Source: Bacteroidales bacterium
Lineage (GTDB): Bacteria > Bacteroidota > Bacteroidia > Bacteroidales > UBA932
NCBI GenBank assembly: GCA_017546605.1
Contig: JAFYSH010000029.1
Span: 1-64,000, forward strand
Direction: 5' to 3'
DNA length: 64,000 nt
The position numbers and the translations under genes are program-made. How positions within the stretch are numbered: the stretch's first letter is position 1; every line of letters starts with the position of its first letter. The notes under the pieces were generated by a model, which was not told the DNA's origin, made no database searches, and saw nothing but the letters and a program-made list of their open reading frames with translations. Positions 36,951 through 45,543 of the stretch are shown here, one piece after another.

Positions 36951-37848
36951 ATCTAATTCTTTTAGCTATATCTGTATTAATTTTATGGCCAGACTTCACT
37001 GCCCGCACATGCGCCCGGAAGCGACAGCCGACCAGCGAGAAGTCCCCCATGATATCCATCAATTTATGACGCACACATTCGTTGGGGAAACGAAGTGTCA
37101 CGTTGTCCAAGTAGCCTGCAGGCGTGCGAGTCAAGTGCTGCACGTTGAACAAATCGGCCATCCGGTCCAGTTCTTCTTGGGGAACCGGTTTTTCAACAAT
37201 CACCAGTGCATTTTCCACATCTCCCCCTTTGATCAAACCATTCTTTGCCAAAAATTCCAATTCATGGAAGAAGACAAAGGTTCGACAAGGAGCAAACTCC
37301 GTAGCAAAATCATCCCCCATCTTGAAGGAAGCGTGCTGTACGCCTAAAACCTCCGAGTTGTAGTCAACGGTCAACTCAATGGAAAACTCATCAGCCGGTG
37401 TAATTTCCAACTCCGCACCGGACTGTTCATCCCGAACGAAGATGGGTTTTTCCAATGTGTACCAACGACGAGGCGCTGACTGTTCTTCCAATCCATCCGG
37501 AAGAATTGCTTGAATGTAAGGAGCAGAACTGCCATCTAGAATCGGAACCTCCAAGTTATCCAAGGCAATGACAGCATTATCAACGCCTAAACCTGAAAAA
37601 GTTGCCAAGATGTGTTCTATCGTAGAAACACGGATCTCGCCTTTTTCAAGCGTAGTTCCGCGTTGTGTTTGTGTCACATAATCAGCAACCGCCTCAATAT
37701 AAGCATCCGGACCCAAATCCGTTCTCAGAAAACGAATACCAGTATTTTCGGGTGCCGGCAACAAGGACATTTTTACTTGTCGGCCTGAATGCAAACCTTT
37801 TCCTTCAAAATCATACCTCCTACGTAAGGTCTTTTGAAACTCCTGCAT
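36919..37848 (-). CDS. lpxC: UDP-3-O-acyl-N-acetylglucosamine deacetylase, without FabZ domain
   Basis: 309 aa. LpxC removes the acetate, the committed step of lipid A synthesis. Zinc and catalytic residues are all visible: STIEHILATFSGLGVDNA, FAPCRTFVF, HKLMDIMGDFSLVG and the late SGHKINTDIAKRI. In most Bacteroidota LpxC is fused to a FabZ dehydratase domain of about 150 aa, giving about 460 aa. Here the frame stops after SGHKINTDIAKRIRYELLGG, and the last 32 bases overlap lpxA, leaving no room for FabZ. This is a complete LpxC with the fusion partner missing. Confidence 0.93.
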   Translation of the reverse strand: MQEFQKTLRRRYDFEGKGLHSGRQVKMSLLPAPENTGIRFLRTDLGPDAYIEAVADYVTQTQRGTTLEKGEIRVSTIEHILATFSGLGVDNAVIALDNLEVPILDGSSAPYIQAILPDGLEEQSAPRRWYTLEKPIFVRDEQSGAELEITPADEFSIELTVDYNSEVLGVQHASFKMGDDFATEFAPCRTFVFFHELEFLAKNGLIKGGDVENALVIVEKPVPQEELDRMADLFNVQHLTRTPAGYLDNVTLRFPNECVRHKLMDIMGDFSLVGCRFRAHVRAVKSGHKINTDIAKRIRYELLGGTSEC

Positions 37849-37901
37849 AAATAATATTGAGTGCTTTTGCGTTTATGAATCAAAACGCAAATATATGTAT
37901 T

Positions 37902-38897
37902 TTACTGATTCTTTCCTAAATTTTTAAAAATAGCATAGCTTCGCATATAATTGTGCAAATCAAGGGCAGGCGATCCCATCAAGGCCGTATCCGGCTTTCG
38001 CACGTTGCCAATTACGCCTGTTTTGGCCCCCAGACTGGTCCGATCCGCTACCGTTAGGTGACCCGCAACCCCCACTTGTCCTCCAAAAATACAGTTTTTG
38101 CCAATTTTGGTAGAACCCGCAATTCCACTTTGAGCCGCAATCACCGTATTGCTACCAATGACCACATTGTGTGCAATCTGAATGAGATTGTCCAATTTTA
38201 CACCGGATTCAACCACGGTCTCACCCATCGTTGCGCGATCCACCACGGTATTGGCCCCAATCTCACAGTCATCTCCAATCACAACAATACCTGTTTGTGG
38301 AATCTTCTTATAGGTACCATCCTCGGTCGGTGCAAAACCAAATCCATCGGAGCCAATCACCGCATTGGCATGAATAATCACATTGTTGCCAATTTTACAA
38401 TCTGCGTAGATTTTTACACCCGGATACAAAATACAATTTTCGCCAATTTGGACGCGATCCCCCACATAGCAAGAGGGATGGATCTGTGTATTCTTTCCAA
38501 CACGAGCCTTCCTTCCTACCCACGCATATTCTCCGATGTAACAACCTTTTCCAATTCGGGCAAACCAGCTTACAGAATTCCGACGAAAACGCCATCCACG
38601 ACGTTGGGATGACTTCATGGCATTCAACAGTCCCAACAAAGAAGCAACTGCCTCATAAGCATTATCTACCCGGATCAGGGTTGCTGAAATCGGCTCTCTG
38701 AGTTCATAATCCTTGTTCAGAAGAATCACACTTGCCCGGCACGTGTACAGGTAATTTTCATACTTCGGATTGGCATAAAAGCAGATGTTTCCAGGTTTGC
38801 CCTGTTCAATCTTCGCTACTGAGCGAACTTTTTCTTGAGGATTGCCAACCACAATTCCTCCTACGTGATTTGCAATGGTTTGTGCTGTGAGTTCCAT
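37902..38897 (-). CDS. lpxD: UDP-3-O-(3-hydroxyacyl)glucosamine N-acyltransferase
   Basis: 331 aa from the ATG at 38897 ([14 protein letters not shown]), the usual LpxD start. An N-terminal uridine-binding domain (about 1-100) is followed by the hexapeptide beta helix, with the catalytic histidine in [14 protein letters not shown] and [20 protein letters not shown] late in the helix. The product adds the second acyl chain in lipid A synthesis. First gene of lpxD-lpxC-lpxA-wbqC; an in-frame upstream extension to 38951 is not supported. Confidence 0.95.
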   Translation of the reverse strand: MELTAQTIANHVGGIVVGNPQEKVRSVAKIEQGKPGNICFYANPKYENYLYTCRASVILLNKDYELREPISATLIRVDNAYEAVASLLGLLNAMKSSQRRGWRFRRNSVSWFARIGKGCYIGEYAWVGRKARVGKNTQIHPSCYVGDRVQIGENCILYPGVKIYADCKIGNNVIIHANAVIGSDGFGFAPTEDGTYKKIPQTGIVVIGDDCEIGANTVVDRATMGETVVESGVKLDNLIQIAHNVVIGSNTVIAAQSGIAGSTKIGKNCIFGGQVGVAGHLTVADRTSLGAKTGVIGNVRKPDTALMGSPALDLHNYMRSYAIFKNLGKNQ

Positions 38898-38965
38898 ATC
38901 GTGTGTATTCTCAAAATTCGGACCACCTTCCGATGGCAAAATAATTCGCAAAGAAAAGATTTTTT

Positions 38966-38996
38966 TTTGAAATCCTGCACATTCTTACTAACTTTG
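38966..38996 (+). promoter_or_regulatory. Promoter of rimP-nusA-infB (TTTG-N19-TAACTTTG)
   Basis: TTTG at 38966-38969 and TAACTTTG at 38989-38996 are separated by 19 bases, the textbook Bacteroidetes promoter. The predicted start near 39003 gives a leader of about 70 bases that contains the palindrome at 39015-39044. It points away from lpxD. Confidence 0.75.
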
Positions 38997-39014
38997 CGGC
39001 AGAGTATGGATTGA

Positions 39015-39044
39015 GGGGATGACCAATTCGAATTGGTCACCCCC
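39015..39044 (+). promoter_or_regulatory. 30-bp palindrome in the rimP leader
   Basis: GACCAATTC/GAATTGGTC at 39021-39038 is a perfect palindrome. GGGGAT and CACCCC extend the arms to 15 bp with one A-C mismatch. In RNA it would form a very stable hairpin a few bases after the predicted transcript start and 27 bases before the rimP ATG. No T tract follows directly, so it is not an obvious terminator. It could be a protein-binding site or an autoregulatory RNA element. Confidence 0.6.
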
Positions 39045-39071
39045 TTGTCATATGTAAACATCGGAATAATT

Positions 39072-39302
39072 ATGATTGCAAAAGAAACCATTGAAGAAAT
39101 TCTTGCTCCCTACTTGGAGGAAAACCAATTGATCCTGACCGCTGTAAAAACCAACAAAGCGAACAACCTCAAAATCTTTTTTGATGCGCCGGGCCGGGAT
39201 GTAACCATTGATGACTGTGTCGCATTGAGCCGTTTTCTGGAAAGCCATTTGGATCGGGACAAAGAGGATTTTTCATTGATGGTCAGCTCTTCCGGTAAAT
39301 AA
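39072..39302 (+). CDS. rimP: Ribosome maturation factor RimP, truncated (N-terminal domain only)
   Basis: 76 aa. The product matches the N-terminal domain of RimP, which helps 30S assembly: AKETIEEILAPYLEEN, then DDCVALSRFLESHLD and a final FSLMVSSSGK. RimP is normally about 150 aa, with a C-terminal SH3-like domain after the SSPG motif. Here the frame stops right there (GGT AAA TAA) and nusA starts 35 bases later, so the second half is absent rather than frameshifted. Whether the N-terminal half alone works is unknown. The ATG at 39072 is used because an in-frame TTG at 39033 lies in the leader palindrome. Confidence 0.8.
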   Translation: MIAKETIEEILAPYLEENQLILTAVKTNKANNLKIFFDAPGRDVTIDDCVALSRFLESHLDRDKEDFSLMVSSSGK

Positions 39303-39337
39303 TTGAATATAATAACTATTTAACAGATATCAGAGCA

Positions 39338-40567
39338 ATGGAAGTAAACTTGGTTAGCACATTCTCCGAATTCAAGGAATTGAAGAATATTGACCGTCCC
39401 ACAATGATTGGTGTTTTGGAAGAAGTTTTCCGCAATCAGTTGGCCAAAATGTATGGCACAGCTGATAATTTTGACATCATCATCAACCTGGACAAAGGAG
39501 ACTTTGAAATTTGGAGAAACCGCACCGTAGTAGAGGAAGTGGAAGACCCCAACTTGGAAATTTCAATTGATGAAGTTTCTAAGATCGATGACAGTTATGA
39601 AGTCGGTGAAGAATACACCGAGGAATTTAAGTTGGCAGAATTCGGCCGCCGGGGCATCCTGAACTTGCGTCAGAATCTCTCGGGCCGCATCATGGACATT
39701 GAAAAGGCCAACTTGTATAAGAAATACCACGATCGCTTGGGCGAAATCTTAGTGGGTGAAGTTTACCAGGCTTGGAAACGCGAAGTCTTGATCATGGACG
39801 AAGACGGCAACGAATTGGTATTGCCTAAGAGCGAACAAATTCCGTCGGATTTCTTCCGCAAAGGCGACACCATCAAAGCGGTTATCCAAAATGTGGAAAT
39901 GCACAACAATACGCCGGTTATCACCTTGTCCAGAACCTCTCCTTTGTTCCTGGAACGTCTTTTTGAACAAGAAGTTCCTGAAATTTTCGATGGTTTGATC
40001 ACCATCAAGAAAGTGGTTCGTATTCCGGGTGAACGCGCCAAAGTTGCCGTAGAATCCTACGACGACCGCATTGATCCCGTAGGAGCTTGCGTGGGTGTTA
40101 AAGGTGCACGTATCCACGGCATCGTTCGGGAATTGCGCAACGAAAACATCGACGTCATCAACTGGACATCCAACATCCAACTCATCATTCAACGTGCATT
40201 GAGTCCGGCAAAGATCAGCTCCATCAAAATCAATGAAGAGCAAAAGAGCATCTACGTATCCCTCAAACCGAGCGAAGTTTCACAAGCCATCGGTAAGGGT
40301 GGTACGAACATCAAACTGGCCGGTATGTTGGTAGGCTATCAAATCGAAGTCTTCCGCGAAACTGAGGAAGACGAAGAAGACGTTATGTTGATTGAATTCA
40401 ACGACGAAATCGACCAATGGATCATTGACGCACTGCGAGGCATCGGCTGTGACACCGCGAAGAGCGTGTTGGCGTTGTCCGTATCTGAAATCGTTCGTCG
40501 GGCCGATCTTGAAGAAGAAACCGTTACCGAAGTGCAAAACATACTTCGTTCAGAGTTTGAAGATTAA
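39338..40567 (+). CDS. nusA: Transcription termination/antitermination factor NusA
   Basis: 409 aa. The N-terminal RNA-polymerase-binding domain (about 1-140) has FSEFKELKNIDRPTMIGVLEE and KGDFEIWRNRTVVEEVEDP. It is followed by an S1 domain, two KH domains (VGACVGVKGARIHGIVRELR and SEVSQAIGKGGTNIKLAG) and an acidic tail. The length agrees with Bacteroidota NusA, which lacks the E. coli acidic repeats. It lies between rimP and infB, the conserved order. Confidence 0.96.
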   Translation: MEVNLVSTFSEFKELKNIDRPTMIGVLEEVFRNQLAKMYGTADNFDIIINLDKGDFEIWRNRTVVEEVEDPNLEISIDEVSKIDDSYEVGEEYTEEFKLAEFGRRGILNLRQNLSGRIMDIEKANLYKKYHDRLGEILVGEVYQAWKREVLIMDEDGNELVLPKSEQIPSDFFRKGDTIKAVIQNVEMHNNTPVITLSRTSPLFLERLFEQEVPEIFDGLITIKKVVRIPGERAKVAVESYDDRIDPVGACVGVKGARIHGIVRELRNENIDVINWTSNIQLIIQRALSPAKISSIKINEEQKSIYVSLKPSEVSQAIGKGGTNIKLAGMLVGYQIEVFRETEEDEEDVMLIEFNDEIDQWIIDALRGIGCDTAKSVLALSVSEIVRRADLEEETVTEVQNILRSEFED

Positions 40568-40587
40568 TTAAGAATAGGAGGACGACT

Positions 40588-43521
40588 ATGGCAGGACAAG
40601 AGAGCATTAGAATTAACAAAGTACTGAAAGAATTCAACATCGGGTTAAACAGCCTGGTTGAATTTTTGAACAAGAAAGGGTTTGAAATCGAAAACAGTCC
40701 CGTTGCTAAGATCACTCCCGAAGCTTACGAACTGGTTCAAAAGGAGTTCGGCAAAGACCAACGCCTGAAGGATCAGTCTCGTAACATCACTCGTTCCATG
40801 AAAGAGGTGGCTGAGCACGTAAAACGGAAAAAAGCCGAGGAAGAACAAGACAAGCAAGATGAGGAAGTTCGGGTAAAAACCACCATGGTGGACAACCATC
40901 AGCGCATTGGCATTAAAGTTCTGGGCACCATCGATTTGGACAAGAAGCCTGCAGCGGCCGATGCCAAAGTCGAACCCAAAGTGGAATCACAACCGGCTCC
41001 GCAACCGGAACCTGTGGTGGTCGCAGAACCGGCCCGCCCTGTTCAAGAACCGGTAGAAGTAAAACCGGTAGAAGTAAAAGCAGAAGTCAAAGAGCAAGCA
41101 CCCAAAGTGGTGGATCAACCGGAAAGCAAACCAATCCAAGAGCCGAAAGTACAACCGAAGGTAGAAAGCAAGCCTGAGGTAAAGGTGGCTCCCAAAGCGG
41201 CTCAAGAACCGAAAGTCGAAAACAAACCGGCTGCACAAAACAAAGAACAAACCACGCTGAAGGATCTGATCAAATTGGATGAGCACGAATGGAATCGCAG
41301 CAATGCGGAACACATGGAAACGAAGAAAGTCGTCTTGAGTGCTCCCGTCATTTTGGACAAGATCGAACTGCCGACTACAGCGAAGAAAACTTCTGATCCG
41401 AAGAACAAAGGAAAGCGAGAACGCATCAAAGGACATCGAGAAAAGGTCGATGTAACCCGCGAGGGTAACAACAATGCGTCCAACAACGCTCAAAAGAATA
41501 ACAACAAGGGTAATAACAACGCTCCCAGCCGTCCGAACGCTCCTAAAAACGACAACACCGGCAACAACAAGAAAAAGAAAAACCGGGAAGTCTTCAAGCC
41601 AATCAAGACGGAGATTGATGAGGATCAAATCCAAAAACAAATCAAAGAGACGTATGCCCGTATGACCGAAGGTCGCGGTAAGACCAAGGGTTCTAAACAC
41701 CGCCGCGAAAAACGGGAACTAGCTTCTATGAAAATGCACGAGGAAATGGAGTTGCAAGAATTGAGCAACAACATCCTCAAGGTAACCGAATTCGTAACAG
41801 TCAACGAGTTGGCCATTATGATGGGCAACACCCCGGTTACCAAAGTAATTGAAGCTTGTATGAACCTCGGTCTGATGGTATCCATCAACCAACGTCTGGA
41901 TGCAGAAGCGTTGGTATTGGTTGCTGAAGAATTCGGCTACGAAATTGAGTTCGTAACTGCAGAAATCAAGGAAGCCATCCAAGAAGAAGAAGATCAAGAA
42001 GCAGACTTGGTAGAAAGACCTCCGATCGTAACCGTGATGGGTCACGTTGACCACGGTAAAACCTCCTTGTTGGACAACATCCGTCAAACCAACGTGATTG
42101 CAGGTGAAGCCGGTGGTATCACCCAACACATTGGAGCCTACAACGTAAAACTCCCCAATGGACGCCGCATCACCTTCTTGGATACCCCGGGTCACGAAGC
42201 CTTTACAGCCATGCGTGCTCGTGGTGCTAAGATTACCGACTTGGTTATTATCATCGTGGCTGCGGATGACGCCATTATGCCCCAAACCGTAGAAGCTATC
42301 AACCACGCCCAAGCAGCGGGTGTGCCTATGATCTTCGCCATCAACAAGATTGATAAGGCTGGCGCAAACCCGGAACGTATTCGGGAACAATTGGCCAACA
42401 TGAACATCCTCGTTGAAGACTGGGGTGGCAAATACCAATGCCAAGAAATTTCTGCCAAGAATGGCATCAACGTTGATTTGCTCCTGGAAAAGGTATTGTT
42501 GGAAGCCGACTTGTTGGAATTGAAAGCCAACCCCAACAAACGTGCAAAAGGCTCCATCATCGAATCCTCCCTGGACAAGGGCCGCGGTTATTTGGCAACC
42601 ATCATGGTACAAGCCGGCACACTACACGTTGGCGATGTTATGCTATGCGGTAGCTACACAGGTAAGGTCAAAGCCATGTTCAACGAACGGGGCCAAAAGA
42701 TTACCGAAGCGGGTCCTTCTACCCCGGTATCTGTACTCGGTTTGAACGGAGCTCCCACAGCAGGTGAAACCTTCAATGTAATGGATGACGAAAAAGAAGC
42801 CAAAGATTTGGCCAACAAACGGGAACAATTGCTACGTATCCAAGGCTTGCGTACCCAAAAGCACATTACCTTGGAAGAAATCGGACGTCGTATTGCCATC
42901 GGAAACTTCCAGGAGTTGAACATCATTGTCAAAGGGGACGTGGACGGATCCATCGAAGCTTTGTCCGACTCTTTGATCAAGTTATCAACCGAAGAAATCC
43001 ACGTCAATGTAATCCACAAAGCCGTGGGTGCAATTTCCGAATCCGACGTATTGTTGGCGGTAGCCTCCAATGCCATCATCATTGGCTTCCAGGTACGTCC
43101 TTCGGCCAACGCGCGTAAGCTGGCTGACAAGGAAGAAATCGAAATCCGGATGTACTCGGTCATCTACGATGCAATCAACGAAGTCAAGAGCGGTATTGAA
43201 GGTATGTTAGCTCCGGAAGAAAAAGAAGAAGTTACCGCAACTGCAGAAGTTCGCGAAACCTTCAAGATCTCCAAAGTGGGTACCATTGCCGGCTGTATGG
43301 TGAAAGAAGGCAAGTTGATCCGTGCTGCGAAGGTTCGCGTCATCCGCGATGGCATTGTAATCTACACCGGTGAATTGGGATCCTTGAAACGCTTCAAAGA
43401 CGACGTGAAAGAAGTTCAAAGTGGATACGATTGCGGTTTGAACGTTGCCGGATACAACGACATCAAAGTGGGAGACGTCATCGAAGCCTTCCAAATTGTT
43501 CAAATCAAACGAACCTTGTAA
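40588..43521 (+). CDS. infB: Translation initiation factor IF-2
   Basis: 977 aa GTPase that places initiator tRNA on the 30S subunit. A short N-terminal IF2N unit (RINKVLKEFNIGLNSLVEFL) precedes a long low-complexity linker (about 110-370, rich in K, E, V, P and Q, then N). The GTPase domain has G1 GHVDHGKTS, G3 DTPGHEAF and G4 NKIDKA. Domains II to IV follow, ending in GDVIEAFQIVQIKRTL. An AGGAGG sequence lies nine bases before the ATG. It ends directly at the convergent DoxX-type gene. Confidence 0.97.
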   Translation: MAGQESIRINKVLKEFNIGLNSLVEFLNKKGFEIENSPVAKITPEAYELVQKEFGKDQRLKDQSRNITRSMKEVAEHVKRKKAEEEQDKQDEEVRVKTTMVDNHQRIGIKVLGTIDLDKKPAAADAKVEPKVESQPAPQPEPVVVAEPARPVQEPVEVKPVEVKAEVKEQAPKVVDQPESKPIQEPKVQPKVESKPEVKVAPKAAQEPKVENKPAAQNKEQTTLKDLIKLDEHEWNRSNAEHMETKKVVLSAPVILDKIELPTTAKKTSDPKNKGKRERIKGHREKVDVTREGNNNASNNAQKNNNKGNNNAPSRPNAPKNDNTGNNKKKKNREVFKPIKTEIDEDQIQKQIKETYARMTEGRGKTKGSKHRREKRELASMKMHEEMELQELSNNILKVTEFVTVNELAIMMGNTPVTKVIEACMNLGLMVSINQRLDAEALVLVAEEFGYEIEFVTAEIKEAIQEEEDQEADLVERPPIVTVMGHVDHGKTSLLDNIRQTNVIAGEAGGITQHIGAYNVKLPNGRRITFLDTPGHEAFTAMRARGAKITDLVIIIVAADDAIMPQTVEAINHAQAAGVPMIFAINKIDKAGANPERIREQLANMNILVEDWGGKYQCQEISAKNGINVDLLLEKVLLEADLLELKANPNKRAKGSIIESSLDKGRGYLATIMVQAGTLHVGDVMLCGSYTGKVKAMFNERGQKITEAGPSTPVSVLGLNGAPTAGETFNVMDDEKEAKDLANKREQLLRIQGLRTQKHITLEEIGRRIAIGNFQELNIIVKGDVDGSIEALSDSLIKLSTEEIHVNVIHKAVGAISESDVLLAVASNAIIIGFQVRPSANARKLADKEEIEIRMYSVIYDAINEVKSGIEGMLAPEEKEEVTATAEVRETFKISKVGTIAGCMVKEGKLIRAAKVRVIRDGIVIYTGELGSLKRFKDDVKEVQSGYDCGLNVAGYNDIKVGDVIEAFQIVQIKRTL

Positions 43522-44805
43522 TTAATTCCCGATCCGTCGGGTCGCTAATCGCCGCAGGTACTTGTATCTGCGGCGATCGTCGTATAAGATACCACAGATG
43601 TAGCGCATCAGCACCAAAGAGAGGAAGGTAATCAGGATAATCCCTTCACAAATGAGTTGTTGGGTAATTCCCCCGCTGGCCGCAATGATTTCAGCATCCT
43701 CCTCCAACAATTCCTGCAAATTCATCCGCAGGGTAGCGATACGTTGGTCCGACCATTTTTTGACGACAACAGCCTCGTGCCAATAGACAATCCCTCCATT
43801 GGAACGGCTCAATGAAATCAGGGTCTTGTAATCCGAAAACAGAAAATGATCCGAAGGAATTCCATAGCGAATCGACAGTTCTTCTGCCTGCTGCTGGGTA
43901 CCCGCTAATAAAACATAGAGATCGCCCCCCTTCTGCAATACATCCTTTCGCAAGGCCACAAGCTTTTCCCAATAACCCACACCTTTACTTTGGGGTCGAT
44001 AGAGCACTGCCGTAAAGAGCACATCGTTTTCCGAGAGCAGTGCCTTCGCCTGATAATTTCCCCAACGGTCGGTCAATGGAAAATCAAACAAAGGTCGAGC
44101 AGTTCCCAACTGCCGGGTCTGACTATCCACAAAGGTCCAGGTTGAATCCGGAAGCTGGTCTAAAGCAAATTCCTGCTGCTGTCCATCCTTTTCGTACACA
44201 AATACCGTTTGGTAAGTGGGTTGGTGCTGCCGGGCTGCTTCCATACGTTCCAGCACCGATGTTCCCGGTCTGAAAACACCATAATCCACCCAAGAAGTCC
44301 AAATCAGAGCAGCGATGGAAACGGTCAAGGCCAGTAGGAGATAAAATCCCAAGAAAGACCATTCTGCCACGGCCGGTGCCAAGATACGATAGCGTTTCCT
44401 GTGTAAAAATATCACAAAAGCCGCCAACAAAAGGACTACGTTTTTCCAGAAAGTCTGCGCATTGGCTAAGGTAAAAGCTTCCCCAAAACAGCCACAATCG
44501 GGTATGGGATCGAAAATATACAAGACCAAAGACAAGCCCGTAAAGAAAAGCATCAGTATAAAAACCACAGAAGCCATCCGGCGCAGCTGAATGCCCGTAA
44601 GCACCGAAATACCCAACAGCAGTTCCAAGACCGAAAGCCCCACACCTACTGGAATGGAAATGACTGACAAAAAGCCCAGGTGGGCGGCATTAAAATAAGC
44701 GGAAACGATGAGCCCGGTTCCCATCGGGTCCAGAATTTTCAACCATCCGGAAACCAGAAATACAAGCCCGAACAAAATGCGGGCAAAAAAACGCAAAACT
44801 CTCAT
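43522..44805 (-). CDS. DoxX/MauE-like membrane protein (BT_3928-like)
   Basis: 427 aa. The first 150 residues hold four transmembrane helices of DoxX/MauE type, with the motif PDCGCFGEAFTLAN between the third and fourth. A fifth helix is near 155-175. About 200 residues of soluble domain follow and a last helix lies at about 380-400, before an arginine-rich tail. The CGCFG pair suggests a redox link, as in MauE, but the function is unknown. It resembles the family named after BT_3928 in Bacteroides. It follows tmk after four bases. Confidence 0.78.
   Translation of the reverse strand: MRVLRFFARILFGLVFLVSGWLKILDPMGTGLIVSAYFNAAHLGFLSVISIPVGVGLSVLELLLGISVLTGIQLRRMASVVFILMLFFTGLSLVLYIFDPIPDCGCFGEAFTLANAQTFWKNVVLLLAAFVIFLHRKRYRILAPAVAEWSFLGFYLLLALTVSIAALIWTSWVDYGVFRPGTSVLERMEAARQHQPTYQTVFVYEKDGQQQEFALDQLPDSTWTFVDSQTRQLGTARPLFDFPLTDRWGNYQAKALLSENDVLFTAVLYRPQSKGVGYWEKLVALRKDVLQKGGDLYVLLAGTQQQAEELSIRYGIPSDHFLFSDYKTLISLSRSNGGIVYWHEAVVVKKWSDQRIATLRMNLQELLEEDAEIIAASGGITQQLICEGIILITFLSLVLMRYICGILYDDRRRYKYLRRLATRRIGN
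43548..43577. repeat. Perfect 10-bp-stem hairpin at the infB/DoxX convergent end
   Basis: ATCGCCGCAG and CTGCGGCGAT form a perfect stem around a 10-base loop, within the 3' end of the DoxX-type gene and 27 bases past the infB stop. A smaller CCCGA/TCGGG hairpin lies between. No T tract follows, but it could protect or end the infB transcript. The opposite strand codes for arginine-rich protein there, so chance is possible. Confidence 0.4.
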
Positions 44806-44809
44806 ACCC

Positions 44810-45481
44810 TTAGAGCGACTCCAAACGAGCCTTTATTTTGCTGAAGATACGCTCGGGATCAAGCATAGCGCCCGTATCGTCTGAACAATCAATGCGTTCA
44901 AAAGAATCATCCCGCTCGCATTGATCAAGATAGACCTGACGCACCCGTTGCTGAAAACGAATATCGGCCTCATGAATGTCGGCCTTTCCTTGGAGGTAAG
45001 CCCGATCGTCCCCTTCGCGGTTTTCTTTCAACTTTTGGTCCACAAAACTCAAAGGTACATCCAAGAAAAGATTCAAATCCGGTTTCGGAATCTGAAAGAC
45101 CTCATACTCGGTTTTCAAAATCCAGTCCCGCAAGGTCTCAACTTCTGAATCCGGCAACTTAGCACACTGGAAGGCCACATTGGAATAAACATAGCGGTCC
45201 AACAGTACCACTTGACCATCCTGCATGGCAGCACGCATTTTTCCAGCAGCTTCTCGTCGGTCTTCCGCGAACAACAGCGCAACCAACATCGGATGCACAG
45301 ACTCAATCGGGCCCAAATCTCCACGCAAGAAACGGGCAATCAAGTCGCCAAATACCGGTGCATCAAAGCGAGGAAAATGGAGGTAATAAACAGACTTTCC
45401 CTGTGTCTGCAGGTAGTCGGATATTTTTTTTACTTGGGTCGATTTACCTGCACCGTCAAGACCTTCCAAAACAATCAGCAT
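44810..45481 (-). CDS. tmk: Thymidylate kinase (dTMP kinase)
   Basis: 223 aa. It phosphorylates dTMP to dTDP. The P-loop is EGLDGAGKST near the N-terminus, followed by LHFPRFDAPVFGD (substrate), VVLLDRYVYSNVAFQ (DR(Y/H) motif) and PDLNLFLDVPLSF. The RxxR-type lid is near KLKENREGDDRAYLQ. It is the first gene of a two-gene operon with the DoxX-type protein. Confidence 0.92.
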   Translation of the reverse strand: MLIVLEGLDGAGKSTQVKKISDYLQTQGKSVYYLHFPRFDAPVFGDLIARFLRGDLGPIESVHPMLVALLFAEDRREAAGKMRAAMQDGQVVLLDRYVYSNVAFQCAKLPDSEVETLRDWILKTEYEVFQIPKPDLNLFLDVPLSFVDQKLKENREGDDRAYLQGKADIHEADIRFQQRVRQVYLDQCERDDSFERIDCSDDTGAMLDPERIFSKIKARLESL

Positions 45482-45497
45482 ACCGAAAGATTTTAAT

Positions 45498-45505
45498 TAT
45501 ATTTG
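45498..45505 (+). promoter_or_regulatory. -7 box of the folP operon (TATATTTG)
   Basis: Exact TAnnTTTG match, 38 bases before the folP ATG at 45544. No -33 box. Confidence 0.5.
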
Positions 45506-45524
45506 CATTTTATAAGTGTATGGG

Positions 45525-45532
45525 CAAAGATA
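45525..45532 (-). promoter_or_regulatory. -7 box of tmk (TATCTTTG)
   Basis: The minus strand reads TATCTTTG, an exact match, 43 bases before the tmk ATG. It lies inside the predicted folP leader, so the two divergent transcripts overlap at the 5' end. Confidence 0.5.
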
Positions 45533-45543
45533 CAAAATTGTCA

